DNA of 64,000 nt from Desulfovibrio sp. (lineage in GTDB: Bacteria > Desulfobacterota > Desulfovibrionia > Desulfovibrionales > Desulfovibrionaceae): the NCBI GenBank assembly GCA_031287575.1, contig JAITSV010000062.1, forward strand, positions 62,001 to 126,000, in the 5' to 3' direction. The notes beneath the pieces were generated by a model. That model was given only the letters and a program-made list of their open reading frames with translations, ran no database searches and had not been told where the DNA came from. Made by a program: the position numbers and the translations under genes. Numbering within the stretch: position 1 is the first letter of the stretch; each line of letters begins with the position of its first letter. Below, one piece after another: positions 43,443-51,842 of the stretch.

Positions 43443-44414
43443 ATGACCGACGCGCAGACCACATGGCACCTCTGGGACGGCCTTGGCCGTCCCCTGCTGC
43501 GTCTGGTGCTGTCCATGTCCGTCGGGCTGTTCGTGGCCAACTGCATCGAATCGCTGAACTGGACACGCGGAGTGGCCCGCCTGGCCGCGCCGCTGGTGCG
43601 CCTGGGGCACCTGCGCGACGTGGCCGGGGCCTCGTTCTCGCTGGCGTTCTTCTCGTCCGTGGCCTCCAACTCGCTGCTGGCCGAAAGCTACGAGAAGGGC
43701 GAACTGTCCCGGCGAGAACTGCGCTTCGCCAACCTGTTCAACAGCCTGCCCAGCTATTTCGTGCACCTGCCGACGCTGTTCTTCATCACCTGGCCGGTGC
43801 TGGGCTTTCCCGCCGTGGTCTACGTGGGGCTGACCCTGCTGGCCGCCTTTCTGCGCACCGCGCTGACGGTGGCCTGCGGCCGGATGCTGCTGCCCCCGCT
43901 GCCCGAAGGCTGCGTCTCCTGCCGCCTGGACGGGCACGAATCCAAGGGCTGGCGGGCCGGGCTGCGCACGGCGTGGGCGCGCTTTCGCAAGCGCATGCCC
44001 CGGGTGATCTTTTTCACCGTGCCCACCTACGCGGCCATGTACTTCATGCAGCAGGCGGGCTGGTTCGAACTGGCGGAGGCATGGATGACCCGGCACATGG
44101 GCGCGCTGTCCTTTCTGCGGCCAGAGGCGCTGGGCATCGTGCTGCTGCACCTGGCGGCGGAATTCGGCGCGGCGGTGTCCGCCGCCGGGGCCGTGCTGGG
44201 CGGCGGGGCCCTGACGGAGCGGGAAATCGTGCTGGCCCTGCTGGCGGGCAACGTGCTGTCCACGCCCATGCGGGCCTTCCGCCACCAGTTTCCGTCCTAT
44301 GCCGGGTACTTCAAGCCCGCGCTGGCGGCGGAGCTGATCGTGGTCAACCAAGCCCTGCGCGCCGCGTCCATCACGCTGGTGGGAATGGGATACTACTGGC
44401 TGAGTCTTCCCTGA
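43443..44414 (+). CDS. Nucleoside-recognition (Gate) domain membrane protein
   Basis: A 323-aa inner-membrane protein with about eight helices. It has two Gate-type halves: SLAFFSSVASNSLLAESYEKGELS in the first, and LAAEFGAAVSAAGAVLGGGALTEREIVLALLAGN in the second. The stretch MRAFRHQFPSYAGYF is typical of the small SpmA/YjiH-like archaeal and deltaproteobacterial members. These proteins are assumed to transport or sense a small solute; no substrate is established. The ATG at 43443 follows CGGAG. It is convergent with yjbQ. Confidence 0.82.
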   Translation: MTDAQTTWHLWDGLGRPLLRLVLSMSVGLFVANCIESLNWTRGVARLAAPLVRLGHLRDVAGASFSLAFFSSVASNSLLAESYEKGELSRRELRFANLFNSLPSYFVHLPTLFFITWPVLGFPAVVYVGLTLLAAFLRTALTVACGRMLLPPLPEGCVSCRLDGHESKGWRAGLRTAWARFRKRMPRVIFFTVPTYAAMYFMQQAGWFELAEAWMTRHMGALSFLRPEALGIVLLHLAAEFGAAVSAAGAVLGGGALTEREIVLALLAGNVLSTPMRAFRHQFPSYAGYFKPALAAELIVVNQALRAASITLVGMGYYWLSLP

Positions 44415-44470
44415 AGCAGCCCCTCCCCCCCAACGCACGGTCTTCCCGGGTGCTTCATCACCCTGCCGCG

Positions 44471-44887
44471 TCATTCACCGATGATCTTCACCAGCACCCG
44501 CTTGCGCCGCCCGCCGTCGAACTCTCCATAGAACACCTGCTCCCACGGCCCCAGGTCCAGCTTGCCTTCGGTCACGGCCACCACCACCTCGCGGCCCATG
44601 ATCTGGCGCTTCATGTGCGCGTCGGCGTTGTCCTCGCCCACGTTGTGGCGGTACTGGCGCACCGGCTCGTGCGGGGCCAGCCGTTCCAGCCACTGTTCGT
44701 AGTCGTGGTGCAGGCCGCTTTCGTCGTCGTTGATGAACACGCTGGCGGTGATGTGCATGGCGTTGACCAGGCACAGCCCCTCGCGGATCCCGCTTTCCGC
44801 CAGTTCCGCGTCCACCTGCGGGGTGATGTTGATGAACGCCCGCCGGGTGGGTACGTTGAACCACAATTCCTTGCGCCACGATTTCAT
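44471..44887 (-). CDS. YjbQ/UPF0047 family protein
   Basis: A 138-aa protein matching the YjbQ family across its length: [31 protein letters not shown] (partial), [20 protein letters not shown], and the C-terminal [22 protein letters not shown]. The family has a trimeric fold with a His/metal-like site and weak thiamine-phosphate synthase activity has been reported; the physiological role is not settled. The ATG at 44887 follows GGAGGAG. Upstream are 9-bp repeats. Confidence 0.92.
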   Translation of the reverse strand: MKSWRKELWFNVPTRRAFINITPQVDAELAESGIREGLCLVNAMHITASVFINDDESGLHHDYEQWLERLAPHEPVRQYRHNVGEDNADAHMKRQIMGREVVVAVTEGKLDLGPWEQVFYGEFDGGRRKRVLVKIIGE

Positions 44888-44928
44888 GCCGTCTCTCCTC
44901 CGGTGCCAATTCCGCCTGCCACCCCGTC

Positions 44929-44972
44929 GCGCCAGTCACGGCAGTCACGCCAGTCGCGCCAGTCACGGCAGG
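44929..44972. repeat. 9-bp tandem repeat, five units
   Basis: Units of the type CRCGSCAGT (CGCGCCAGT, CACGGCAGT, CACGCCAGT, CGCGCCAGT, CACGGCAGG) follow each other, 42 bp upstream of the yjbQ start. They could modulate yjbQ transcription or simply be slippage products. Confidence 0.8.
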
Positions 44973-45103
44973 TTTCATTTTTTGCGAATTTATACATTCT
45001 GGTCATAAATTTATTTTCCTCGATCGTCCGCGCCATCCCCCCTCAGAGCCCGCCATCTCCGGGCATGGCTGTGTGCCATGCCAATTTTTTGATACAAAAT
45101 TGA

Positions 45104-45136
45104 TATAATCACCACTTTTTTGCGACAAAAATGTCG
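45104..45136 (+). promoter_or_regulatory. Candidate -10 box and dyad operator before the glutamate-synthase-like gene
   Basis: A perfect TATAAT (45104-45109) is followed 13 bp later by the dyad CGACA-AAAA-TGTCG (45123-45136), in a clearly AT-rich island (about 44975-45160). No good -35 is visible. If this is the promoter, the dyad overlaps the start of transcription and would suit a repressor. Confidence 0.45.
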
Positions 45137-45506
45137 TATATCGAAATTGTAAAAAACATGCATTCCCGTGCACGCTCTCGAATATACCGGCACGCGCACC
45201 ACTGCAACGGCCTCCCACCCTCACTGTCGCCTGCACGGCGGAAACACCGCGCACACCCATATTCCCCACCACGGCATGCCCGTGCACGCACGATGCGGCC
45301 CCTGTCGCCGCACCCGCCGTACTGCCCTGCGGGTATTGCATGAACGTTCCGCCGGACTCGCCGCGCCCTGCCGCACACCCGTCGGAAACACCCCCTGCAC
45401 CACATGCGCTCGTGCATGCATGGTCGCGTTGCCTTGCCCGGTGCCGGGCGGTATGCCCCGTTTTCCAGCATCTGGAATATCACGGACCATCCCGGAGGAA
45501 GGCAGC
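45137..45506 (+). other. Long leader before the glutamate-synthase-like gene
   Basis: About 370 bp between the AT-rich promoter island and the ATG at 45507. It is CG-rich and C-biased on the + strand. I recognise no riboswitch class and no credible gene. The length leaves room for leader control. Confidence 0.35.
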
Positions 45507-47141
45507 ATGTCCCAGTGGCTCAAGAGCAATGACGTCCTTGGCACCACCAACCGCGGCAACACGGCGGAATCCGGCCTGTGCACCCTGTGCCGCGCCGACT
45601 GCATGGGCAAGTGCGAAACCTGGCTTTCGTGCATGAAGGGCCGCGAAACCCTGTACCCGCGCGACTTCGGCATCGTCACCGCAGGCAGCGGCAACACCAC
45701 CCACGTGGGCGTATCGTACAATTCGCTGCGCATCCAGGGCTACAACTACGGGGCCTGCGGCGCGGGCGAAAAGGCCGCCACCGGCGACGCCCTGTTCACC
45801 GATGTGTCCCTTGCCGCCTCCTTCGGCGCCCGGCACAAGACCACCTGCCGCTACCCGCTGATGACCGGCGCCCTCGGCTCCACCTTCGTGGCCGCCAAGT
45901 ACTGGGACGCCTTTGCCACCGGCTGCGCCATCTGTGGCGTGCCCATCGTGGTGGGCGAAAACGTGGTGGGCATCGACCGCGAGGCGGTGCTGGAAAACGG
46001 GCGCATCACCCGCGCCCCCGAACTGGAACGCCGCATCGACAACTACCTGCGCTACTACGACGGGCACGGCGCCATCATCGTGCAGCTGAACGTGGAGGAC
46101 ACCCGCAACGGCGTGGCCGAATACGTGGCGGGCAAGTACGGCGACAAGGTGATCATCGAGCTGAAGTGGGGCCAGGGCGCCAAGGACATCGGCGGCGAAA
46201 TCGAGGTGAAGAGCCTGGAGTACGCCCAGTTCCTGAAGCAGCGCGGCTACCTGGTGGACCCCGACCCCACCCGCCCCGAAGTGCAGGAAGGCTACCGCAC
46301 CGGCGCGGTGAAGGGCTTCGCCCGGCACAGCCGCCTGGGCTACACCGACCTTTCCGGCTACGAGCAGGTGCGCGAAAACTTCATGACCCAGGTGGCCTAC
46401 CTGCGCTCGCTGGGCTTCGGCCGCATCTCGCTGAAGACCGGCGCCTACGGCATGGAGGCGCTGGCCATGTCCATCCGCCTGGCCTCGGAGTGCGAACTGG
46501 ACCTGCTGACCATCGACGGCGCGGGCGGCGGCACCGGCATGAGCCCGTGGGACATGATGGAGACCTGGGGCGTGCCCTCCATCCTGCTGCACGCCAAGGC
46601 CGCAGAATACGCGGCCCTGCTGGCCGCCAGCGGCCGCCGGGTGGTGGACATGTCCTTCGCGGGCGGCTTCGCCAGGCCCAGCCAGATATTCAAGGGGCTG
46701 GCCCTTGGCGCGCCCTACGTGAAGATGATCTGCATGGGCCGGGCCATGATGATTCCCGGCTTCCTCGGCTCCAACATCGAAGGCGTGCTGAAGCCGGAAA
46801 ACCGCGCCCGCGTTAACGGCAACTGGGACACCCTGCCCAAGACCGTGGCCGAGCACGGCGCCACGGCGGAAGAAATCTTCGCCGGGTACCATGACGTGCA
46901 GGCGAAGATAGGGCGCGACGGCATGAAGGACCTGCCCTACGGGGCCATCGCCATGTGGACCCTGCTGGACAAGCTGGGCGCGGGCGTGCAGCAGCTGATG
47001 GCGGGCGCGCGCCGCTTCTCGCTGGACCAGATCCGGCGCGAGGACATCGCCTCCGGCAACCGCGAGACCGAACGCGAGACCGGCATTCCGTTCATCACCG
47101 ACGTGCAGGACGAGTTCGCGCGGGCCATCCTGAAGGCATAG
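45507..47141 (+). CDS. FMN-binding glutamate synthase-like protein (GltB central domain)
   Basis: A 544-aa protein of the archaeal-type glutamate synthase domain family. It starts with a cysteine-rich segment (CTLCRADCMGKCETWLSC, about residues 24-42), possibly Fe-S or zinc binding. The FMN-binding (beta/alpha)8 core has the motifs IELKWGQGAKDIGGEIEVK, LLTIDGAGGGTGMSPWDMME and VKMICMGRAMMIPGFLG. There is no glutaminase domain, so it would depend on ammonia or on separate subunits; it could instead be a related FMN oxidoreductase. The ATG at 45507 follows GGAGGAAGG. It stands alone behind a long leader. Confidence 0.88.
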   Translation: MSQWLKSNDVLGTTNRGNTAESGLCTLCRADCMGKCETWLSCMKGRETLYPRDFGIVTAGSGNTTHVGVSYNSLRIQGYNYGACGAGEKAATGDALFTDVSLAASFGARHKTTCRYPLMTGALGSTFVAAKYWDAFATGCAICGVPIVVGENVVGIDREAVLENGRITRAPELERRIDNYLRYYDGHGAIIVQLNVEDTRNGVAEYVAGKYGDKVIIELKWGQGAKDIGGEIEVKSLEYAQFLKQRGYLVDPDPTRPEVQEGYRTGAVKGFARHSRLGYTDLSGYEQVRENFMTQVAYLRSLGFGRISLKTGAYGMEALAMSIRLASECELDLLTIDGAGGGTGMSPWDMMETWGVPSILLHAKAAEYAALLAASGRRVVDMSFAGGFARPSQIFKGLALGAPYVKMICMGRAMMIPGFLGSNIEGVLKPENRARVNGNWDTLPKTVAEHGATAEEIFAGYHDVQAKIGRDGMKDLPYGAIAMWTLLDKLGAGVQQLMAGARRFSLDQIRREDIASGNRETERETGIPFITDVQDEFARAILKA

Positions 47142-47173
47142 GGGCACAGCCCGCTGCAGCACACCAGATGAAA

Positions 47174-47206
47174 ACGGGGCGGAAACCTGCATGGTTTCCG
47201 CCCCGT
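47174..47206. terminator. Perfect 14-bp terminator hairpin in convergent gap
   Basis: ACGGGGCGGAAACC (47174-47187) pairs fully with GGTTTCCGCCCCGT (47193-47206). On the minus strand it runs into TTTTC, so it best terminates the leftward PDZ-lipoprotein gene. On the + strand it lies 32 bp past the stop of the glutamate-synthase-like gene. Confidence 0.85.
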
Positions 47207-47270
47207 ACGTGTTTGCAATCGGCGCAACGTCAGTCAACGCCCCCCCCTGCGGCCTGCGGCTCCAGGGGAC

Positions 47271-48452
47271 CTACGGAATGAGCGGCTGCCCCTGGGCCAA
47301 CCGACCGTCGATCTCCGCCACGGCCATGGCCAGCCGGGCGGCGCGCGCCTGCGCGTCGGCCTGAGCCGGAGCGACTTCGCCCTGCAGCACGGCCCGCCGC
47401 GACGGCGGCAGTTGCGCCAAGGCTTCGAACATGGGCGCGGCCCGGCGATGGTCGTACCCCGCGCGGGCCATGCAGAACAGGGCCATGCGGTCCATGTCGG
47501 GGCTGCCGGTCTGGCGGTCCGCCTCGGCGGCTTCGGGCTTCACCAGCCCGCCCGCCGGGGGCATGCCGTAATAGCCGCGCACGCCGGGCTTGTCCGTTGC
47601 GGACGATACCGCCCCGGCTTTGGGCTGCCCTGTCTGGCCTGTCTGGCCTGTCTGGCGAACATGCCTGGCCATCTCGCGTCCCAGCACGGCGGCCAGTTCA
47701 TCATCGTCGGAAAAACGCTCCAGCAGACCGATGGTCACGTGGATGGACTGGCCGGAGGAAAAGGCGTCCACGGTGTCGCGCACCTCCACGTCCATGGCGG
47801 TGTCGCACACCCGGTGAAAGCGCACCGGCACGTCCATGCGCAGGCCGTCGCGCTGCACGGTGTAGGATACGGTATCGCCCGCGCCCAAGGCCTTGGTGAC
47901 CTGCCAGCGCAGGGTGCGCGCGGCCAGCTTGCCGGTGGGCATGGGCTGCCCGTTCACCGCCACCAGCACGTCTCCGGGGCGGATGCCCGCCGCTTCGCCG
48001 CCGCTGCCGCGCAGCACGCTGATCACCCGGTGACGCCCGTCCAGCCCGTACTCGCGCACGTAGGCCTCGCGCCAGCGGCGCATTTCGACGAAGGCGCCCA
48101 GGTCTCCCCAGCGCACAGTTGAAAGCATGTCGTCCAGGGTGTCGGTGCTGACCACCACCACGCCGTCGTCCAGCACGGTGCGCCCACCGCACAGCGGGGC
48201 GTTGGCCTCGCGCAGGGCATACCCCACGTTCCATAGCCGTTCGCGCTGGCACATCCGCCGCTCCACCGTGGCGACCGGCTGGGGACAATGTTCCTTTCTT
48301 GCCTCGACAACGGGGGTCGGCGCCACGGCCTTGCGGCCACATCCGACCAGAGCCAGGGACAGCGTCAGGACCAGCAGGAGGGCCACGAAGGCCACCGGGT
48401 ACGGCGCCATGCCGCCCCGGTTCCACTGCATCCTTCCCCGAACTATCGCCAT
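47271..48452 (-). CDS. PDZ-domain lipoprotein with degenerate M48-like peptidase domain
   Basis: A 393-aa envelope protein. The N-terminus has a lipobox (LVLTLSLALVGC, Cys near 37). A PDZ domain (about 145-215) shows SGGEAAGIRPGDVLVAVNGQ. The following region aligns by eye with M48 metallopeptidases: DDELAAVLGREMARHV stands where LGHEIAHH is expected, and MALFCMARAGYDHRRAAPMFEALAQL matches the downstream AGYD helix. The HExxH zinc motif is therefore lost (REMAR), so catalysis is unlikely. A QTG triple repeat sits right after the dead motif. The ATG at 48452 follows GGAGG. It is probably a scaffold or an envelope stress accessory protein (inference). Confidence 0.78.
   Translation of the reverse strand: MAIVRGRMQWNRGGMAPYPVAFVALLLVLTLSLALVGCGRKAVAPTPVVEARKEHCPQPVATVERRMCQRERLWNVGYALREANAPLCGGRTVLDDGVVVVSTDTLDDMLSTVRWGDLGAFVEMRRWREAYVREYGLDGRHRVISVLRGSGGEAAGIRPGDVLVAVNGQPMPTGKLAARTLRWQVTKALGAGDTVSYTVQRDGLRMDVPVRFHRVCDTAMDVEVRDTVDAFSSGQSIHVTIGLLERFSDDDELAAVLGREMARHVRQTGQTGQTGQPKAGAVSSATDKPGVRGYYGMPPAGGLVKPEAAEADRQTGSPDMDRMALFCMARAGYDHRRAAPMFEALAQLPPSRRAVLQGEVAPAQADAQARAARLAMAVAEIDGRLAQGQPLIP
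47627..47656. repeat. 9-bp tandem repeat identical to one in the kinase gene
   Basis: GCCC followed by TGTCTGGCC, TGTCTGGCC and TGTCTGGC. The same 30 bp occur at 32224-32253. Here the minus strand is read CAG-ACA-GGC (Gln-Thr-Gly), a different frame from the kinase. Confidence 0.9.
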
Positions 48453-49134
48453 GCCACCTCCATTCCGGTGCATCGCCCCGCGCGGGCGTCTTTCTCCCCT
48501 CACCCGGCGCGGGCCTTTCCCTTGCGCGAACAAGTGCTCCGCCAAGTGTCCCGCTATCGCCGCATACCGTGCCGCGAAAGTTCATGCAAGCATTCCGTGA
48601 AACATCGGATTGCATGGCGGCATCACACCATGGCATCACATCGTAATACGGCAGAACATGCCGTTGCGGCGCATTCCTGAATGCAAAGCAAACACCGTGC
48701 CTTGCAAGTGCGCACTGCAACACGTGCATGCGCCCGCCCTGGCGCGTCGCCACATGACGCGTTGCATTCCACCCCATCTGCCGCGTGATCCGGCAACGCC
48801 CGCTCCGTGTCGCAACGGCGACAGGCGGTGCCGCACCGGCGCGGCAAGGCCGGGCAAAGGCCCCGCGCCCGCGAAAAGGGCATGCGCGCGCCCCGTCATG
48901 CAAACGTAACCTTCGGAATATCATTGTAACGTTGCCGCCACCGTCCAGCCATCAAGGAAAGGCGTGGCCGCGTGTACATGACCGGAACGTCACGTTCCGC
49001 AACCGCCGTACGGGGTGAAAGCATCAGGTCCCGCCATGCCTGGACGGATGTGACGGCAGGCGCCGGGACACGGCGGGGCACGGCAACGGCCCGCCACGGA
49101 CGGCCGCAAGCGACACAGCATCGGGGTACGCATC
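48453..49134. other. 680-bp divergent intergenic region
   Basis: Lies between the leftward PDZ lipoprotein and the rightward GAK cassette. No gene or known RNA is recognised. GGCATCACA occurs twice at 48619-48627 and 48632-48640 (13-bp period), and several TGCATG/GTGCA dyads lie around 48585-48735. It must carry the cassette promoter, but I cannot locate one with confidence. Confidence 0.4.
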
Positions 49135-49827
49135 ATGGGCAGCAGAAAGACCTCGTTTTCCATCACCCGGCAGGAACTGCCCGTCGTGCTGCGGCGCATC
49201 GCCGACGCCCTGGAGCGGGGCGACACCGTCGGGACGCCGGGTGCCGCCACGCCGGAGGGCGACACGGACCCGCTGCTGGCCGAGGGGCTGGGAAATTTCC
49301 GCAAGCTCAAGCTCAACGCCAAGCACGCCTTCGGCCAGATGCAGGTGGTGCTCAAGGTCAAGACGCCCGACGCGGCTGCCGCCACTGCCGACGGAACGGC
49401 GGGCACCGGGGCGGGGGCGCGCCATTCCGCCCGTCCGGTCCACTCGGCCCGCCCCGCAGGCCGCCCCTCGTACAAGTCGCTGAAAAAGCGGATGCGCACG
49501 TCGTTCAAGGCGTTGCGCCAGGCCGTGCAGGCCGGGGCGATGCCCCCGCCGCGGGCCGCCGCCTCGTTTTTGTCCGATTCGCTGCTGATGGTGGAATACC
49601 CCGGCTACGGCGACGAGCATTACGCGGCATACCGCACGGCCACAGAGGCCCTGCGCACGGCGCTGGAGGCCGTGGGCACGGACGACACGCCCGCCGACAC
49701 GGCATATCCCGCCCCCGCCCCGGCCGGGGCTGGCCTTCCCGTGGCGTTGCCCGTCACGCCGGAAATCCGCCACGCCGTGGAAGAACTCTACCGGCTCATG
49801 GTGCTGTGCCATGACCGCTACAAATAG
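49135..49827 (+). CDS. GAK-system XXXCH-type protein
   Basis: A 230-aa protein, first gene of the cassette. The N-terminal part (RKTSFSITRQELPVVLRRIADALE, then GNFRKLKLNAKHAFGQMQVVLKVK) resembles an amphi-Trp-like strand-helix arrangement. A linker rich in Ala, Gly and Arg follows. The C-terminal half is helical and ends in LYRLMVLCHDRYK, the CH motif near the C-terminus that gives the NCBIfam family its name. The Cys-His pair may bind a metal or cofactor, but this is unproven. No enzyme motif is visible. The start at 49135 has GGGG upstream. The next gene begins ten bases after its stop. Confidence 0.7.
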   Translation: MGSRKTSFSITRQELPVVLRRIADALERGDTVGTPGAATPEGDTDPLLAEGLGNFRKLKLNAKHAFGQMQVVLKVKTPDAAAATADGTAGTGAGARHSARPVHSARPAGRPSYKSLKKRMRTSFKALRQAVQAGAMPPPRAAASFLSDSLLMVEYPGYGDEHYAAYRTATEALRTALEAVGTDDTPADTAYPAPAPAGAGLPVALPVTPEIRHAVEELYRLMVLCHDRYK

Positions 49828-49837
49828 GCCGTCCGCC

Positions 49838-51184
49838 ATGAAGATCGTCAAGCCCGTGGCGCGCCAGTGCGCCGATCTGGAAGCCCGGTTGCGGGACCTG
49901 TCGGAAGACGTCACCGAGCAGGAGGACGCCCTGTTCCGCTCGCTGATCGTCACCGACCTGGCCCCCTGGCAGGCGGAGCAGGTAACCATGCCCCCGTCCG
50001 TGCACGAGTCCCAGCGCGAGGTGCTGGCCACGCACTGGCACCCGGAATTCGTGCCCATGGGGCTGATCCGCCAACGCATCGAGGCCATGTTTCCGGGGCG
50101 CGAGGACCAGTTGATCATTCCCACCCAGCACAATGAGTTGACCAGCTGGGACGGCTACACCGGCGTGGAGGTGGACTGCTACTCCAGCGGCTTCAACCAG
50201 AAGGTGCAACTGCTGCTGCATTTCGAAAGCCGCCGCGTGGCCTCCGCTCCAGCGAACGCGCCAGCGGTCCCGATCCCGCCAGCCGCGCAGGTGGCGCACA
50301 GCCACCCGAGCGCGACTGACCTCACCGGCACCACCGGTTCCACCGGTCCCGCGCCCGGTGGCGCCCCGCAGCCCGCCTCTTCCCTGCTGTCCGGCGACGG
50401 GGCGCACGACAGGGCTCACACCGGGGCGCACACCCTGCGTTCCATGCTGGCCCACACCCGCAAGTACCGCGCCTCGCAACTGTACGACTACGTGCGCGCC
50501 GTGGTGCACCCCGACGACAACGTGGCCGGACCCGCCGTGCGCGAAACCGGCGCCGACGACGACGTGCTGGCCTTCGCCCGGCTGATGACCGGCAAGTTCG
50601 CCCGCCTGCTGGAAACGCACGGGGCGGCCCTGCCCGAGGACATGATCAAGAACAAGCTGCTGCGCAACTTCATCGACGGGCTGCGCGGCGACTGGGAAGA
50701 CACCTTCATCGACCGGGTGCAGGCCTACCTGAAGGCGGTGAAGGAACAGGTGAAGCGGCGCTTTCCGCTCGACTACTTCTACCGGGCCACGGAATTCATC
50801 GAGGAAGCGCACGGCCTTGGCGGATGCGTGGTCATTCCCCACCCGGAGCAGTTCTGGCCCATCCTGCTCGCGGAATACGACGTGGACGGCTACGAGGTAT
50901 GGAACCCCCAGTCCAGCCGGTACACCGAATTCCTCATTTCCGTGGTCAACCGCAAGAACCGGGGGCCGGGCCTTTCGCGCCGCGAAATCCTGGTGTTCAT
51001 GGGCGACGATTGCCACCTGGGCGAAAAGACCCGCCCGCGCGACCAGCAGGACACGGAAAAGGCCGCCCGCGAGGTGGGCCTGCAACCGGCCTGGGACGAC
51101 CCCGCCGTGCGCAAGCGCCTTTCGTTGACCGGGGTGAGCCGCGCCAGCGTCATCCGCGATTACCGGGCGCGCCTGGCGGGTTAG
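49838..51184 (+). CDS. PHP-like metal-dependent protein of the GAK cassette
   Basis: A 448-aa protein. Motifs consistent with a PHP-type phosphoesterase fold are present in order. They are THWHPEF (about residue 65), PTQHNEL (about 95), GGCVVIPHPEQFW (about 330), VDGYEVWNP (about 350), and FMGDDCHLGEK (about 388), which resembles the final D-x-H of PHP domains. The middle has a variable Pro/Thr-rich linker (about 140-205) and a helical region. This assignment is by eye and rests on motif order rather than close similarity. The start is the ATG at 49838; an in-frame ATG at 49811 would overlap the upstream gene. A 176-bp gap separates it from the amphi-Trp gene. Confidence 0.6.
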   Translation: MKIVKPVARQCADLEARLRDLSEDVTEQEDALFRSLIVTDLAPWQAEQVTMPPSVHESQREVLATHWHPEFVPMGLIRQRIEAMFPGREDQLIIPTQHNELTSWDGYTGVEVDCYSSGFNQKVQLLLHFESRRVASAPANAPAVPIPPAAQVAHSHPSATDLTGTTGSTGPAPGGAPQPASSLLSGDGAHDRAHTGAHTLRSMLAHTRKYRASQLYDYVRAVVHPDDNVAGPAVRETGADDDVLAFARLMTGKFARLLETHGAALPEDMIKNKLLRNFIDGLRGDWEDTFIDRVQAYLKAVKEQVKRRFPLDYFYRATEFIEEAHGLGGCVVIPHPEQFWPILLAEYDVDGYEVWNPQSSRYTEFLISVVNRKNRGPGLSRREILVFMGDDCHLGEKTRPRDQQDTEKAAREVGLQPAWDDPAVRKRLSLTGVSRASVIRDYRARLAG

Positions 51185-51360
51185 GTCCAACTCGTCCTTT
51201 CGCCCGTTGGCGTTGGGAACAGCCCGCGCAGGGGGGAAAAGCCGCCGCGCGCGCATCCCCACCCCGGCCCCCAACGCCCCCCGTCGTCACCCGACCTTCA
51301 CCCGCGCGGCACGCCGCCGCCCCCGGCGGACGGCATACACGAAGCAGACAGGAGACACCC

Positions 51361-51633
51361 ATGAGCTCGGAAGAAAAGTTCGTCTTCGAATCGTTGCAGG
51401 ACTGCGAATCCATCCGCGCCTTTCTGGAGGCTCTCACCGAGGGAGTGGGCAGCAAGCATCTGGTGCTGTCCTCCGGCGGCGAGCGCATCGAACTGTACCC
51501 GCAAGGCCTCTTGCAGGTGGAAGTGAAGGCCCGGCGCAAGGGCGGGTCGAGCAAGGTCAGCCTGAAGCTGGAATGGAAGGACGCCCCCCGCGTGGAAACC
51601 ACCGACAGGACGCTGTCCGTCAGCAGCAACTGA
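51361..51633 (+). CDS. Amphi-Trp domain protein, first copy
   Basis: A 90-aa protein consisting of one amphi-Trp domain. It has a helix (CESIRAFLEALTEGVGS), two strands (HLVLSSGGERIELYP), then VEVKARRKG and KVSLKLEW, where the Trp marks an amphipathic strand. The second copy at 56917 shares the helix-EALxxG, ARRKG and LEW pattern, so the two form a paralogous pair within one cassette. The start at 51361 follows AGGAGA. No enzymatic residue is seen; a binding or adaptor role for the cassette enzymes is plausible (inference). Confidence 0.88.
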   Translation: MSSEEKFVFESLQDCESIRAFLEALTEGVGSKHLVLSSGGERIELYPQGLLQVEVKARRKGGSSKVSLKLEWKDAPRVETTDRTLSVSSN

Positions 51634-51690
51634 TGCCCACGGCATGACCGGGGCCGCAGCGCCACGCCCGGCGAGTGCCGGGGCGACACC

Positions 51691-51753
51691 GGCCCGGCTG
51701 GCCCGGCTGGCACGGCTGGCGCGACTGGCAACACTGGCCCGGCTGGCACGGCC
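51691..51753. repeat. 9-bp tandem repeat, seven units
   Basis: Units of GGCNCGGCT (variants GGCGCGACT and GGCAACACT) run seven times in the 209-bp gap between the first amphi-Trp gene and the PhoU-kinase gene. Confidence 0.85.
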
Positions 51754-51842
51754 AACGGCGCGGGCGAAGCCGGCAACGCCGGCCTGACGGCCACGGCCCC
51801 GCATTCTTCAACGGACAGTTCCAAAGGCGAGATGCTGCGCAC

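Noticed and set aside
45089-45109. TTGATA plus TATAAT as a complete sigma-70 promoter
   Set aside because: The spacer is only nine bases; only the -10 box is retained as a candidate.
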